The notes under the pieces: generated by a model
What the model was told of the DNA's origin: nothing
Database searches by the model: none
The model's input: the letters and a program-made list of their open reading frames with translations, nothing else
Made by a program: the position numbers and the translations under genes
Part shown: positions 1 to 8,403 of the stretch, piece by piece
Position numbering within the stretch: position 1 is the first letter of the stretch
Layout of the letters: every line of letters begins with the position of its first letter
Source: Kangiella spongicola
GTDB taxonomy: Bacteria; Pseudomonadota; Gammaproteobacteria; Enterobacterales; Kangiellaceae
Reading direction: 5' to 3'
NCBI RefSeq assembly: GCF_003194565.2
Contig: NZ_QICH01000003.1
Span: 62,001-126,000 of the forward strand
DNA: 64,000 nt

Positions 1-322
1 TGAGCTATTGCAAGAGGCTGGATTTCATCCGCTAGAAGTGGTGCAGTCTGCGACCATCAAAGGGGCTGAAGCGTTAGGCTTAGACGATAAAATAGGGACT
101 ATCCAGGCTGGCAAATTAGCTGACTTAGTAATTATCGAAGAGAATCCTATCGCCAACTTTAAGGTGCTGTATGGTCACGGTCACTATCGTTTAGGTCTAG
201 ACAATAAAGCCGAGTATGTCGGTGGCGTAAAATATACCATAAAAGACGGCATTATCTATGATGCGAGAAAGCTCCGTGAGGATGTAAAACAACTCGTACA
301 AGAAGCTAAACAAGCTCAGTAA
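1..322 (+). CDS. Amidohydrolase family protein, C-terminal fragment
   Basis: This is the 3' end of a gene that begins before the window; the frame is open from base 2. The roughly 107 visible residues contain the usual end of imidazolonepropionase/prolidase-like amidohydrolases: a helix with SATIKGAEALGL, then the GTIQAGKLADLVIIEENP segment that closes the composite beta-sandwich domain, followed by a lysine-rich tail. The metal-binding histidines and aspartate lie upstream and cannot be seen, so the substrate is unknown. Family placement is firm from the tail motif. It converges on the epimerase gene on the other strand, with an 11-base gap. Confidence 0.85.
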   Translation, partial: ELLQEAGFHPLEVVQSATIKGAEALGLDDKIGTIQAGKLADLVIIEENPIANFKVLYGHGHYRLGLDNKAEYVGGVKYTIKDGIIYDARKLREDVKQLVQEAKQAQ

Positions 323-333
323 AGCAACACAAG

Positions 334-1227
334 TTATATCAAGTCATCTAAGGCTTCATCTATCGTTGGATACTCGAAGGTGAAGCCTGATTCTTCAAGT
401 TTCTTAGGGTGAACCCGTTGTCCAGTCAACAACATTGTCGCCATCTCTCCGACAATGATTTTTAAGGCAAACGCAGGCATAGAGGCAAAAGTAGGGCGCT
501 TTAGGGCTTTGCCCATGACTTTTGTGAGTCGCTCGTTGGTAACAGGGTGCGGTGCTGTGAGGTTGAATGCCCCTGACAAGCTTGAGTTTTCGATAAGGTG
601 AATAACAGCTTTGACGTGATCATCAATATGAATCCAAGAAAAGTACTGATTGCCAGTGCCTAACTTTCCACCCAGACCAAACTTAAACGGTGGTAACATT
701 TTCTGTAAGGCGCCCTCATCGCCGAGTACCACGCCAGTTCGAATGCAGCAAACTCGTATTCCTAGAGACTCAGCACGGTATGCGGCATCTTCCCAGCGCG
801 TACAAAGCCTTACCTGAAATTCAGATGCACTTCCTGAGGTAGAGTCTTCACTCAGTATTTCATTGCCTCTAGCGCCATAGAAGCCGATGGCGGAACCACT
901 GATGAAAGTGTGTGGCTTGTGAGACTGTCCTTGAAGCCATGAAATTAAGTTCTCGGTTAAGTTAAGTCTGCTTTCTACTATTTCCTGTTTATAACTATCG
1001 CTCCAGCGCTTTGCTGAGAGATTAGCTCCAGCTAAGTTTATCACTATATCGACGGGCTCAACTTCGGATAAAGAGCTGGTTAATGTGACATTATTAAAAA
1101 CAGGGTAGGCGTTATACTTATCCGGTGAACGAGTCAGCACCGTAATTTCATAGGAGTTTTCTTTTAACAGAGGAATTAAATTCCTGCCGATAAAGCCAGT
1201 TCCACCAGTGATAAGAATATGTGGCAT
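334..1227 (-). CDS. TIGR01777 family NAD(P)-dependent epimerase (YfcH-like)
   Basis: A 297-residue extended short-chain dehydrogenase/reductase fold protein. The N-terminus has the nucleotide-binding GGTGFIGR at residues 8-15. The family's SGSAIGFYG segment, C-terminal FNLTAPHPVTN and a final DUF1731-like stretch (GQRVHPKKLEESGF) are all visible. The length matches YfcH/SULA proteins. The biochemical role of this family is poorly known. It lies downstream of nudL on the same strand with a gap of about 85 bases, so co-transcription is possible. Confidence 0.88.
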   Translation of the reverse strand: MPHILITGGTGFIGRNLIPLLKENSYEITVLTRSPDKYNAYPVFNNVTLTSSLSEVEPVDIVINLAGANLSAKRWSDSYKQEIVESRLNLTENLISWLQGQSHKPHTFISGSAIGFYGARGNEILSEDSTSGSASEFQVRLCTRWEDAAYRAESLGIRVCCIRTGVVLGDEGALQKMLPPFKFGLGGKLGTGNQYFSWIHIDDHVKAVIHLIENSSLSGAFNLTAPHPVTNERLTKVMGKALKRPTFASMPAFALKIIVGEMATMLLTGQRVHPKKLEESGFTFEYPTIDEALDDLI

Positions 1228-1313
1228 AAAATCACCTTAACTCGTTCTGCGAATAAAACTACTATAGCAAATGCTAGGTGGATATTCAGTGAAGGGATCG
1301 AGATCGAAGTTGG

Positions 1314-1895
1314 CTAAAATTTATTAATATAAGGTGAGTTATGTATAAGCTTTGAGAACTTAACGATAATATTGGCTGTGGCTCCCCAAATATTCCAACC
1401 TTCGTACGGGATAGAGTAAATAGAGTAGTTTTTCCCGCCAAACTCTTGATAAGAATGTATTTGGTTTTCGGGGTTAAATAAAAAGTCGACGGGTGCTTCA
1501 AAGGCTGAAGAAACTTCATCTTTACACAAGTTTAGCTCAAAATTGGTAGGAATCTTGCCTACAACGGGTTGAATAAGAAAGCCTGAGCCCGTTGGCTGTA
1601 AAGGGAGTTTCCCCATGACATCAATCTCAGTTTGCAGGATCCCAACTTCCTCTTCCGTTTCGCGTAGGGCCGTATGGATCAAGCTATCATCCGTTTTATC
1701 CATACTTCCGCCTGGGAAACTAATCTGCCCGGCATGATGACGCAGGTGTTCGGAACGTTGAGTCAAAAGTAGATGTAGCCCATCTTTCTTCTCAATCAAA
1801 GGCACCAATACAGCGCTAGGGCGCAACTCTGCAACCCGTGGCGTGATTTCATCTGAAGCATCAAGAGCTTTTTGTATGTGCTCGAGGGTGATCAT
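1314..1895 (-). CDS. nudL: CoA pyrophosphatase, Nudix family
   Basis: A 193-residue Nudix hydrolase predicted to split CoA and its thioesters into 3',5'-ADP and acyl-phosphopantetheine. The NuCoA signature (LLLTQRSEHLRHHAGQISF, residues 42-60) runs straight into a Nudix box at about 62-85, with GGSMD, then ALRETEEEVGI. Its neighbour upstream on the same strand is pabB, the same pairing as pabB-yeaB in E. coli, which supports the assignment. The start codon ATG at 1895 gives a normal family length. Confidence 0.9.
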   Translation of the reverse strand: MITLEHIQKALDASDEITPRVAELRPSAVLVPLIEKKDGLHLLLTQRSEHLRHHAGQISFPGGSMDKTDDSLIHTALRETEEEVGILQTEIDVMGKLPLQPTGSGFLIQPVVGKIPTNFELNLCKDEVSSAFEAPVDFLFNPENQIHSYQEFGGKNYSIYSIPYEGWNIWGATANIIVKFSKLIHNSPYINKF

Positions 1896-1937
1896 CTTAT
1901 CTTGGGAACTTATCTTTAGATTTTGTTAATCATTAGC

Positions 1938-3389
1938 TTACTGTAACTCTTCAACGCTTAACACGGGTAATATTTTGCTTAATTTGTGCAAAGTTTCTTC
2001 GTACTCGTTGTTAGCTTCTGAATCTGCCACTAATCCGCCACCAGCCCAAGCGTGAATCTTACCGTTATCAGTAACCAGTGTGCGTATAGCGATATTTGAA
2101 TCCAAGTAGCCCCTAAAGTCTAAATACAGCATGGAGCCACAATAGATACTGCGTCGGTGTGGCTCAAGCTCTTCGATAATCTCCATCGCGCGTACTTTGG
2201 GTGCGCCAGTAATCGAGCCACCGGGGAAGCAATGTTTTAACAAAGTGAAAATATCGCTGCTCTCGGCAAGGTTTGCTTCGATAGTGCTGACCAAGTGATG
2301 CACAGAAATAAAAGACTGCAATTCAAATAGCTTGGTCACTTCGACTGAGCCTATCTCGGCATTACGACCAATATCGTTACGCAGTAGATCCACGATCATT
2401 AAGTTTTCAGCACGATCTTTCTCGCTGTGTTGTAGCTCATCAGAAAGACGTTTATCTTCAGCTTCGTCTTGGCTTCTAGGGCGCGTTCCTTTGATCGGTT
2501 GCGTCACCACTCTCAGCTTTTTCTTTTTGCTACTGCCTTGTGGGAACACTTGAATAAAGCGCTCCGGCGATAGCGATAAGATTTGCTGACTCTCAAGATT
2601 CATATACGACGAAAAAGGCGCTTGATTATGCTCGGTTAGTTTTAAGTAGGCGTTCCAAGGATGCCCCTCGAAATCAGCTGAAAAACGTTGAGCCAAATTA
2701 ACCTGATAACAATCGCCCGCATGAATATAGTCGTGTACTTTCTGGAAGCGCTCGATATAAGCGTCTTTGTCCATATTGCTACGCCATGGCGTGCTTAAGC
2801 TAAGCTCTGCTTTGGACGATGCGGGAGTTGGGTTGTCACTATTGCTATAAAGCGAATCAAACTCGGCAACAATGTCTTTCCAATAACTGTCGCAGTAGCG
2901 GCAAAACTTAACCAAGTAACTTTGATGGTTTTTATGGTCGCTAATAAAAGCCCATTCATACAAGCCAAAAGCGAGCTCAGGAAGCCCTATATCGTTTGTG
3001 GCGATAGAGGGTAAGTTTTCCACATAACGCCCTGCGTCATAACTACAAAAGCCAGCGATTCCGCCATTGAAAGGCAAGGTTGGCATCTTGCTTGGTAGAG
3101 GCTGGTAATCTTTCAGCCCAAACTCATAAAAACGCTTTAAGTCTTCAAATGGCTCGTTTGTGGTATCGATATCGGCGCCAGTAATAGTGCTTTTATCATG
3201 TGAGAAGGCGAAGGTAGCCCTAGGTCGAGCTAAAATAATATCGAACTGCGAAGCTTGGTGTAGAGTCTTGCCACTATCCAACAGTAACGCCCACGGCTCA
3301 TCCACAAAGTGTGAAAATAAGTCGCGCACGCCAGCGGGCTCAAGATAGGGTAACTCGACGAAAGTGTCTTGTTGCTGCTCTTTTTTCAT
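1938..3389 (-). CDS. pabB: Aminodeoxychorismate synthase component I
   Basis: A 483-residue member of the chorismate-using TrpE/PabB family. It makes 4-amino-4-deoxychorismate from chorismate and ammonia supplied by PabA, on the folate route. The signature PIKGTRPR lies at about 298-305, with the lysine characteristic of PabB rather than the alanine of TrpE. The Mg-binding C-terminal block (FPGGSITGAPKVRAMEIIEELEP) is intact. N-terminal residues about 20-160 match the usual anthranilate-synthase-I N domain. It is followed by nudL 42 bases downstream. No pabA is visible in the window. Confidence 0.93.
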   Translation of the reverse strand: MKKEQQQDTFVELPYLEPAGVRDLFSHFVDEPWALLLDSGKTLHQASQFDIILARPRATFAFSHDKSTITGADIDTTNEPFEDLKRFYEFGLKDYQPLPSKMPTLPFNGGIAGFCSYDAGRYVENLPSIATNDIGLPELAFGLYEWAFISDHKNHQSYLVKFCRYCDSYWKDIVAEFDSLYSNSDNPTPASSKAELSLSTPWRSNMDKDAYIERFQKVHDYIHAGDCYQVNLAQRFSADFEGHPWNAYLKLTEHNQAPFSSYMNLESQQILSLSPERFIQVFPQGSSKKKKLRVVTQPIKGTRPRSQDEAEDKRLSDELQHSEKDRAENLMIVDLLRNDIGRNAEIGSVEVTKLFELQSFISVHHLVSTIEANLAESSDIFTLLKHCFPGGSITGAPKVRAMEIIEELEPHRRSIYCGSMLYLDFRGYLDSNIAIRTLVTDNGKIHAWAGGGLVADSEANNEYEETLHKLSKILPVLSVEELQ

Positions 3390-3448
3390 GCAAATCGATT
3401 AAAATATAGTCTAAAAATGATGCTGGTTCGCTTATTAGGCTCCAAAAT

Positions 3449-3478
3449 TTGGGAAACGCCTGATCCAGCCTGTATAAT
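3449..3478 (+). promoter_or_regulatory. Candidate sigma-70 promoter for the fumarase gene
   Basis: TTGGGA (3449-3454) and a consensus TATAAT (3473-3478) are separated by 18 bases, about 85 bases before the fumarase start. It is the best-looking promoter between pabB and the fumarase gene. Prediction by eye only. Confidence 0.5.
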
Positions 3479-3563
3479 GATGCACCGATTTTAGAGGTTT
3501 ATGTGTAGCTTGTATAGCGAAGCCCACATAAGCTCGACAAACCAAGATTCGGAGAGACCTTGC

Positions 3564-5069
3564 ATGGGCACAATTAAAGCCGAAGATTTTATCGAAAGCG
3601 TTGCTGACGCTTTTCAGTACATTTCATATTACCATCCTAAAGATTTCATCCAAGCCATGTCTGCGGCTTATGAAAAAGAAGAAAGTCCTGCTGCTAAAGA
3701 TGCCATGAAGCAAATTCTTGTGAATTCGCGCATGTCAGCTATGGGCCATCGTCCAGTTTGCCAAGATACAGGTATTGCCTGTGCCTTCGTCAAAGTCGGT
3801 ATGGATGCAACCTTCGAGGGTGGCATGACGATTCAAGAAATGGTGGACGAGGGCGTAAGACGCGCTTACACCAATAAAGAAAACCCGCTCCGTGCTTCGG
3901 TATTGATGGATCCTGCGGGCAAACGCCTAAATTCGAAAGACAACACGCCAGCCGTGGTGCACGTCGAAATGGTTAAAGGCGATAAGGTAGAAGTCACCTG
4001 TGCAGCTAAAGGCGGTGGTTCTGAGAACAAATCTAAGTTCGTTATGCTTAACCCAAGCGACTCAATTGTCGACTGGGTTGTGGAAACAGTACCTAAGATG
4101 GGGGCAGGCTGGTGTCCGCCTGGTATGCTGGGTATCGGTGTTGGCGGTACTGCTGAAAAAGCGATGGTGCTAGCGAAAGAATCCTTAATGGATCCGATCG
4201 ATATGCAGGAGCTTTTAAAGCGTGGCCCGAACAATAAAGTTGAAGAACTGCGTATCGAAATTTATGAAGCGGTTAATAAGCTAGGTATTGGTGCACAAGG
4301 TTTAGGCGGTGTCACCACAGTATTAGATGTCAAAATTAAAGACTGGCCGACTCACGCGGCTTCTAAGCCTGTAGCCATGATTCCAAACTGTGCTGCGACT
4401 CGTCATATTCACTTCACGTTAGACGGTACAGGTCCTGCGATGTTAGCGCCACCGTCAATCGAAGATTGGCCAGATATGGAGTATGAAGCTTCAGCCGACG
4501 CTAAGCGTGTGGACATGGATAACGTTACTCCTGAAGAAGTCGCCAGCTGGAAGCCGGGCGATGTGTTATTGCTGAACGGCAAAATCCTAACAGGCCGTGA
4601 TGCTGCGCATAAGAAAATTAAAGATTTGCTCGACTCTGGCGAAGGCTTGCCAGAAGGGTTAGATTTCAATAATCGCTTTATTTATTACGTTGGTCCAGTT
4701 GACGCCGTTGGCGACGAAGCCGTAGGCCCAGCCGGCCCAACAACCGCAACGCGTATGGACAAGTTTACTGAAATGATGCTCGATAAAACGGGCTTACTCG
4801 GCATGATCGGTAAAGCTGAACGCGGTGACGAAGCGATTGAAGCGATTAAAAAGCATCAGTCGGTTTACTTAATGGCTACCGGTGGCGCGGCTTATTTAGT
4901 CTCTAAAGCGATTAAAAACTCACGAGTTGTCGCATTCCCTGAACTGGGTATGGAAGCGGTCTATGAGTTTGACGTCGAAGATATGCCAGTGACGGTTGCG
5001 GTTGATTCGTCGGGTGAGAGCGTCCATAAGACGGGGCCGCAAATTTGGAAAGTGAAATTAGCTTCATAA
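3564..5069 (+). CDS. Class I fumarate hydratase (4Fe-4S)
   Basis: A 501-residue iron-sulfur fumarase that interconverts fumarate and malate. Start ATG 3564 is preferred over an in-frame ATG at 3501 because GGAGAG (3551-3556) sits seven bases before it and the protein then begins at MGTIKAEDF like relatives. Likely cluster cysteines are in GHRPVCQDTG (about residue 66), GAGWCPPGM and IPNCAATRHIHF. Both the alpha-type N domain and the beta-type C domain (GPTTATRMD, ATGGAAYL) are present in one chain. It heads the methylcitrate cluster, whose product succinate becomes fumarate, so co-location is metabolically sensible. Confidence 0.95.
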   Translation: MGTIKAEDFIESVADAFQYISYYHPKDFIQAMSAAYEKEESPAAKDAMKQILVNSRMSAMGHRPVCQDTGIACAFVKVGMDATFEGGMTIQEMVDEGVRRAYTNKENPLRASVLMDPAGKRLNSKDNTPAVVHVEMVKGDKVEVTCAAKGGGSENKSKFVMLNPSDSIVDWVVETVPKMGAGWCPPGMLGIGVGGTAEKAMVLAKESLMDPIDMQELLKRGPNNKVEELRIEIYEAVNKLGIGAQGLGGVTTVLDVKIKDWPTHAASKPVAMIPNCAATRHIHFTLDGTGPAMLAPPSIEDWPDMEYEASADAKRVDMDNVTPEEVASWKPGDVLLLNGKILTGRDAAHKKIKDLLDSGEGLPEGLDFNNRFIYYVGPVDAVGDEAVGPAGPTTATRMDKFTEMMLDKTGLLGMIGKAERGDEAIEAIKKHQSVYLMATGGAAYLVSKAIKNSRVVAFPELGMEAVYEFDVEDMPVTVAVDSSGESVHKTGPQIWKVKLAS

Positions 5070-5079
5070 ATTTACAACA

Positions 5080-5169
5080 CGTCTTTGCGAGGCCTTTGGC
5101 CGAAGCAATCTCTATTTGCTCATGTGATTGAGATTGCCACGTCGCACCTAGTCGCGACTCGCAATGACG
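5080..5169 (+). repeat. Palindromic intergenic repeat, copy 1
   Basis: The ends are inverted: CGTCTTTGCGAG at the left and CTCGCAATGACG at the right, with internal GCAATCTC and GAGATTGCC arms. The unit is about 90 bp and fills the gap between the fumarase gene and prpB. Three more copies lie at 6084, 7669 and 11034. Confidence 0.85.
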
Positions 5170-5194
5170 GAATAATTAATAAAGGCAAAGAATT

Positions 5195-6073
5195 ATGAGT
5201 GCAGGTTTAAAATTAAGAAAAGCGGTTGAAGAGAATAATCCGTTACAAGTTATGGGTACGATTACGGCTTACGCGGCGCGTATGGCTGAGCAAGTAGGTC
5301 ATAAAGCGGTTTACCTTTCTGGTGGCGGTGTGGCTGCTAACTCGTTAGGGATGCCGGATTTAGGGATTTCTACTGCTGAAGATTTATTAGTCGATATTCG
5401 TCGTATCACTGACGTGTGTAGCTTGCCGCTATTGGTTGATATCGACACTGGTTTCGGTGGTGCTTTTAATATCGCGCGTACCACGCGTTCTTTGATTAAA
5501 GCCGGCGCAGCGGGCTTCCACATGGAAGATCAAGTTGCGGCGAAGCGTTGTGGTCATCGTCCAAACAAAGAAATCGTAAGCCAGCAAGAAATGGTTGACC
5601 GTATTAAAGCTGCGGTAGACGCTCGTACCGACGAAAACTTCGTGATTATGGCACGAACAGACGCACTTGGTGTCGAAGGTATGCAGTCGGCGATTGATCG
5701 CTCTAACGCGTGTCTTGAAGCTGGCGCTGACATGATTTTCCCAGAAGCGATGAGTAAGCTGGAAGAATACAAATACTTCCGTGAGCACGTAAATGCTCCA
5801 ATCTTGGCTAATATTACTGAGTTTGGCCAAACGCCACTATTCTCGTGTGAAGAGTTAGGCGAGCAGGGCGTGGATATTGTTTTATATTGTTGTGGTGCGT
5901 ACCGTGCCATGAACAAAGCCGCTGAGACTTTCTACCGTGACGTGCTCGAGAAAGGCCATCAGCGTGATGTGGTAGAAATCATGCAGACTCGTGAAGAGCT
6001 TTATGATTTCCTTGGCTACCATGATTATGAGCAGAAGCTGGACCAGCTTTTTGCCGAAGGAAAAGAAAAGTAA
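5195..6073 (+). CDS. prpB: 2-methylisocitrate lyase
   Basis: A 292-residue isocitrate-lyase superfamily enzyme that splits (2R,3S)-2-methylisocitrate into pyruvate and succinate, the last step of the methylcitrate cycle. Visible are the catalytic loop KRCGHRP, the Mg-binding region [11 protein letters not shown] and [14 protein letters not shown]. The length is typical of PrpB, much shorter than AceA. Start ATG 5195 follows a purine-rich AAAGGCAAAG. It is followed by prpC after a gap of about 170 bases that holds another copy of the intergenic repeat. Confidence 0.96.
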   Translation: MSAGLKLRKAVEENNPLQVMGTITAYAARMAEQVGHKAVYLSGGGVAANSLGMPDLGISTAEDLLVDIRRITDVCSLPLLVDIDTGFGGAFNIARTTRSLIKAGAAGFHMEDQVAAKRCGHRPNKEIVSQQEMVDRIKAAVDARTDENFVIMARTDALGVEGMQSAIDRSNACLEAGADMIFPEAMSKLEEYKYFREHVNAPILANITEFGQTPLFSCEELGEQGVDIVLYCCGAYRAMNKAAETFYRDVLEKGHQRDVVEIMQTREELYDFLGYHDYEQKLDQLFAEGKEK

Positions 6074-6083
6074 GTATTACATA

Positions 6084-6199
6084 CGTCATTGCGAGGGCTT
6101 GGGAGGGATTGGTACGCGGCAATCTCTTTTAGGTTACTCTCTAGGTACTTTATGAGATCGCCACGTCACTTCGAAAAACTCGAAGTTCCTCGCAATGAC
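6084..6199 (+). repeat. Palindromic intergenic repeat, copy 2
   Basis: CGTCATTGCGAG at the left end pairs with CTCGCAATGAC at the right. Internal GGCAATCTC and GAGATCGCC form the second arm. About 116 bp, filling most of the prpB-prpC gap. Confidence 0.88.
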
Positions 6200-6242
6200 A
6201 TAGCTAGAAATAGAATTTAAATTTAAAACAGGAGTACACAAT

Positions 6243-7388
6243 ATGAGTGAGTCAGTTTTACCAAAACCAAAAAAGTCGGTAGCCCTATCAGGCGTACCAG
6301 CAGGTAATACTGCCCTATGTACTGTGGGTCGTAGCGGAAACGATTTACACTACCGTGGTTATGATATTTTAGATTTAGCAGAAAACTGTGAGTTTGAAGA
6401 GGTTGCGCACCTGTTAATTCACGGCAAATTACCAAATGTTGCTGAGCTAAAGAACTACAAGCGTAAATTAAAAGCACTTCGCGGTTTACCAGCGCTAGTT
6501 CAAGACGCACTAGAACTTATTCCTGCAAATGCACACCCGATGGACGTTTTGCGTACGGGTTGTTCGATTCTAGGTACGGTATTGCCAGAGCGCGAAAGTC
6601 AGCCAATGAACGAAGCAAAAGATATTGCGGATCGTTTAATGGCCTCCTTCCCATCAATGCTTCTTTACTGGTACCACTTTTCGCACAACGGTGTAGCGAT
6701 TGAACTTGAGACTGATGAAGACTCTATCGCAGGCCACTTCTTACACTTATTACACGGTGAGCCATGCCCAGACTCATGGGTTCGAGCGATGCAAATTTCT
6801 TTGAACTTGTATGCTGAGCATGAGTTTAACGCATCGACGTTCACTAGCCGCGTAATCACGGGTACAGGTTCAGATATGTACTCAGCTATTTGTGGCGGAA
6901 TTGGTGCATTGCGCGGTCCTAAGCACGGTGGTGCCAACGAAGTCGCGTTAGACATCCAAATGCGTTATGACAACCCAGATCAAGCGGAAGCTGACATCAA
7001 AGAGCGTATCTCTCGCAAAGAAATCGTAATTGGTTTCGGTCACCCTGTTTACACTACGGGCGATCCTCGTAATGACGTTATCAAGAAAGTGGCTAAAGAA
7101 TTATCGGTTGAGCAAGGTGATACTAACTTGTACAACATTGCAGAGCGCCTAGAAACAGTGATGTGGGACGAAAAGAAAATGTTCCCTAACTTAGACTGGT
7201 TCTCAGCTGTGTCATATAACAAAATGGGTATTCCAACATCAATGTTCACGCCAATTTTCGTAATGTCACGAATTGCAGGCTGGTCAGCACACGTTATGGA
7301 ACAGCGCGTAGACGGCAAGATTATTCGCCCAAGCGCGAATTACACGGGGCCGGAGCCTAGAGAGTTCGTTGGAATCGACAAACGTTAA
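6243..7388 (+). CDS. prpC: 2-methylcitrate synthase
   Basis: A 381-residue citrate-synthase family protein that condenses propionyl-CoA with oxaloacetate. The short, single-domain length and the active-site string [14 protein letters not shown] are typical of PrpC rather than of the housekeeping GltA (about 430 residues). GGAG at 6231-6234 precedes the ATG by eight bases. It is the third gene of the plus-strand cluster, followed by a 467-base gap with two structured elements. Confidence 0.95.
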   Translation: MSESVLPKPKKSVALSGVPAGNTALCTVGRSGNDLHYRGYDILDLAENCEFEEVAHLLIHGKLPNVAELKNYKRKLKALRGLPALVQDALELIPANAHPMDVLRTGCSILGTVLPERESQPMNEAKDIADRLMASFPSMLLYWYHFSHNGVAIELETDEDSIAGHFLHLLHGEPCPDSWVRAMQISLNLYAEHEFNASTFTSRVITGTGSDMYSAICGGIGALRGPKHGGANEVALDIQMRYDNPDQAEADIKERISRKEIVIGFGHPVYTTGDPRNDVIKKVAKELSVEQGDTNLYNIAERLETVMWDEKKMFPNLDWFSAVSYNKMGIPTSMFTPIFVMSRIAGWSAHVMEQRVDGKIIRPSANYTGPEPREFVGIDKR

Positions 7389-7401
7389 TCGACTTAATCC
7401 C

Positions 7402-7499
7402 TGGCACCGTGAAGTTTGTTAAAAGCTAGCTCTAAGTCCTCAATTACCATTTTGGTAACCTCCGGTTTTTCGCTAGCTTTTGCCGCCTTCACAGCACCA
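7402..7499 (+). other. Nested inverted repeats downstream of prpC
   Basis: Three nested arms are centred on one point: GTGAAG/CTTCAC (7409-7414 with 7487-7492), AAAAGCTAGC/GCTAGCTTTT (7421-7430 with 7472-7481), and TTACC/GGTAA (7444-7448 with 7454-7458). The RNA could fold into a long interrupted stem. There is no clean U-tract directly after it, so it is not a standard terminator. It could be an RNA processing or pausing element, or a noncoding RNA. The rest of 7500-7668 shows nothing I recognise. Confidence 0.55.
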
Positions 7500-7668
7500 T
7501 TTATTAAGTCTTAATTTTTAGTTTTTGAGGCTAAAAAATCATTTTAGGTTTACGAAGACTGGTTTGTGGCGCTGAAAAATTGTTTAAGTGTTTCCATCGC
7601 CATATTTTCAGTCTTTGACATTGAGGTGAATGGCAACGCTAAAATTCACTTAATAGAAAAGCAAAATA

Positions 7669-7786
7669 CGTAATTGCGAGGTCGCATGCGACCGCGGTGA
7701 CCAACGGAAATGCCCTTGGGGCAATCTTTTGAAGTGATGTGTGCAAGGTTATGAGATTGCTTCAGCCTAAAGGCTTTGCAATGACG
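7669..7786 (+). repeat. Palindromic intergenic repeat, copy 3
   Basis: CGTAATTGCGAG at the left end pairs with a diverged TTTGCAATGACG at the right. Internal GGGCAATCT and GAGATTGC arms are conserved. About 118 bp, upstream of the small secreted protein gene. Confidence 0.82.
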
Positions 7787-7855
7787 AGCAAGACTGTCAT
7801 CCTGAACTAGATTTAGGATCTTTTGTAAACTTCAATCAAGGAATAGGGATATACG

Positions 7856-8380
7856 ATGAAATATTTTATTGGAATTATATTAATGGTGGTATCTATGGTT
7901 AGTTCTGCACAAGACGACTGGTATTTGGGTGTTTGGGCTATTGATACGGAAAAAAGCAAGGAGCAATCTAAGGGATTAGTCGGTAAAGAGAAGGACATGG
8001 CAGACAAGTTGCAAAAACATGGAGACGACAGTCTTTACGAAATAACAGAAGATTATTTCAGACTTTACAGTTTTTCTATGGCGGTTGCTTCTCCTAAGTT
8101 TGAGTATTTCACGGAAGAGAATAATGACGGTACTATAAAGTTACAGTCACTAGAAAGTAGTAGTGAGACATTTGATATAGGCCAAGACGAGCATGGCGTA
8201 TATCTATTAATTACACACGTTAAGTATAAAAAGAAGGATGCTATGAACTATGCTTATGATGAAGATGGCAAGCTTGTCATCGAAGAGCAGAATTCAATAA
8301 AAGCATATTTAAAAGAATACGACGAAGAAATAGATTCGGAACACTTTGATAAATTTATTAAAGAGAAGCGTTACAAATAA
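7856..8380 (+). CDS. Hypothetical secreted protein
   Basis: A 174-residue protein with a clear Sec signal peptide (hydrophobic IGIILMVVSMV then SSA-QD, cleavage near residue 19). The mature part is hydrophilic and beta-rich in appearance, beginning DDWYLGVWAIDTEKS, which recalls small lipocalin- or calycin-like exported proteins; that comparison is only an impression. It sits between prpC and acnD on the same strand, with 23 bases to acnD, so it is probably co-transcribed. I cannot assign it a function in propionate metabolism. Confidence 0.7.
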   Translation: MKYFIGIILMVVSMVSSAQDDWYLGVWAIDTEKSKEQSKGLVGKEKDMADKLQKHGDDSLYEITEDYFRLYSFSMAVASPKFEYFTEENNDGTIKLQSLESSSETFDIGQDEHGVYLLITHVKYKKKDAMNYAYDEDGKLVIEEQNSIKAYLKEYDEEIDSEHFDKFIKEKRYK

Positions 8381-8403
8381 ATTTTTAAGAGACCTAAGGT
8401 ATT

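Noticed and set aside
1286-1519. Open frame overlapping nudL
   Set aside because: It overlaps the well-supported nudL frame, has no family signature and no ribosome-binding site.
3866-4669. Minus-strand frames within the fumarase gene
   Set aside because: They are antisense shadows of a strongly conserved coding sequence.
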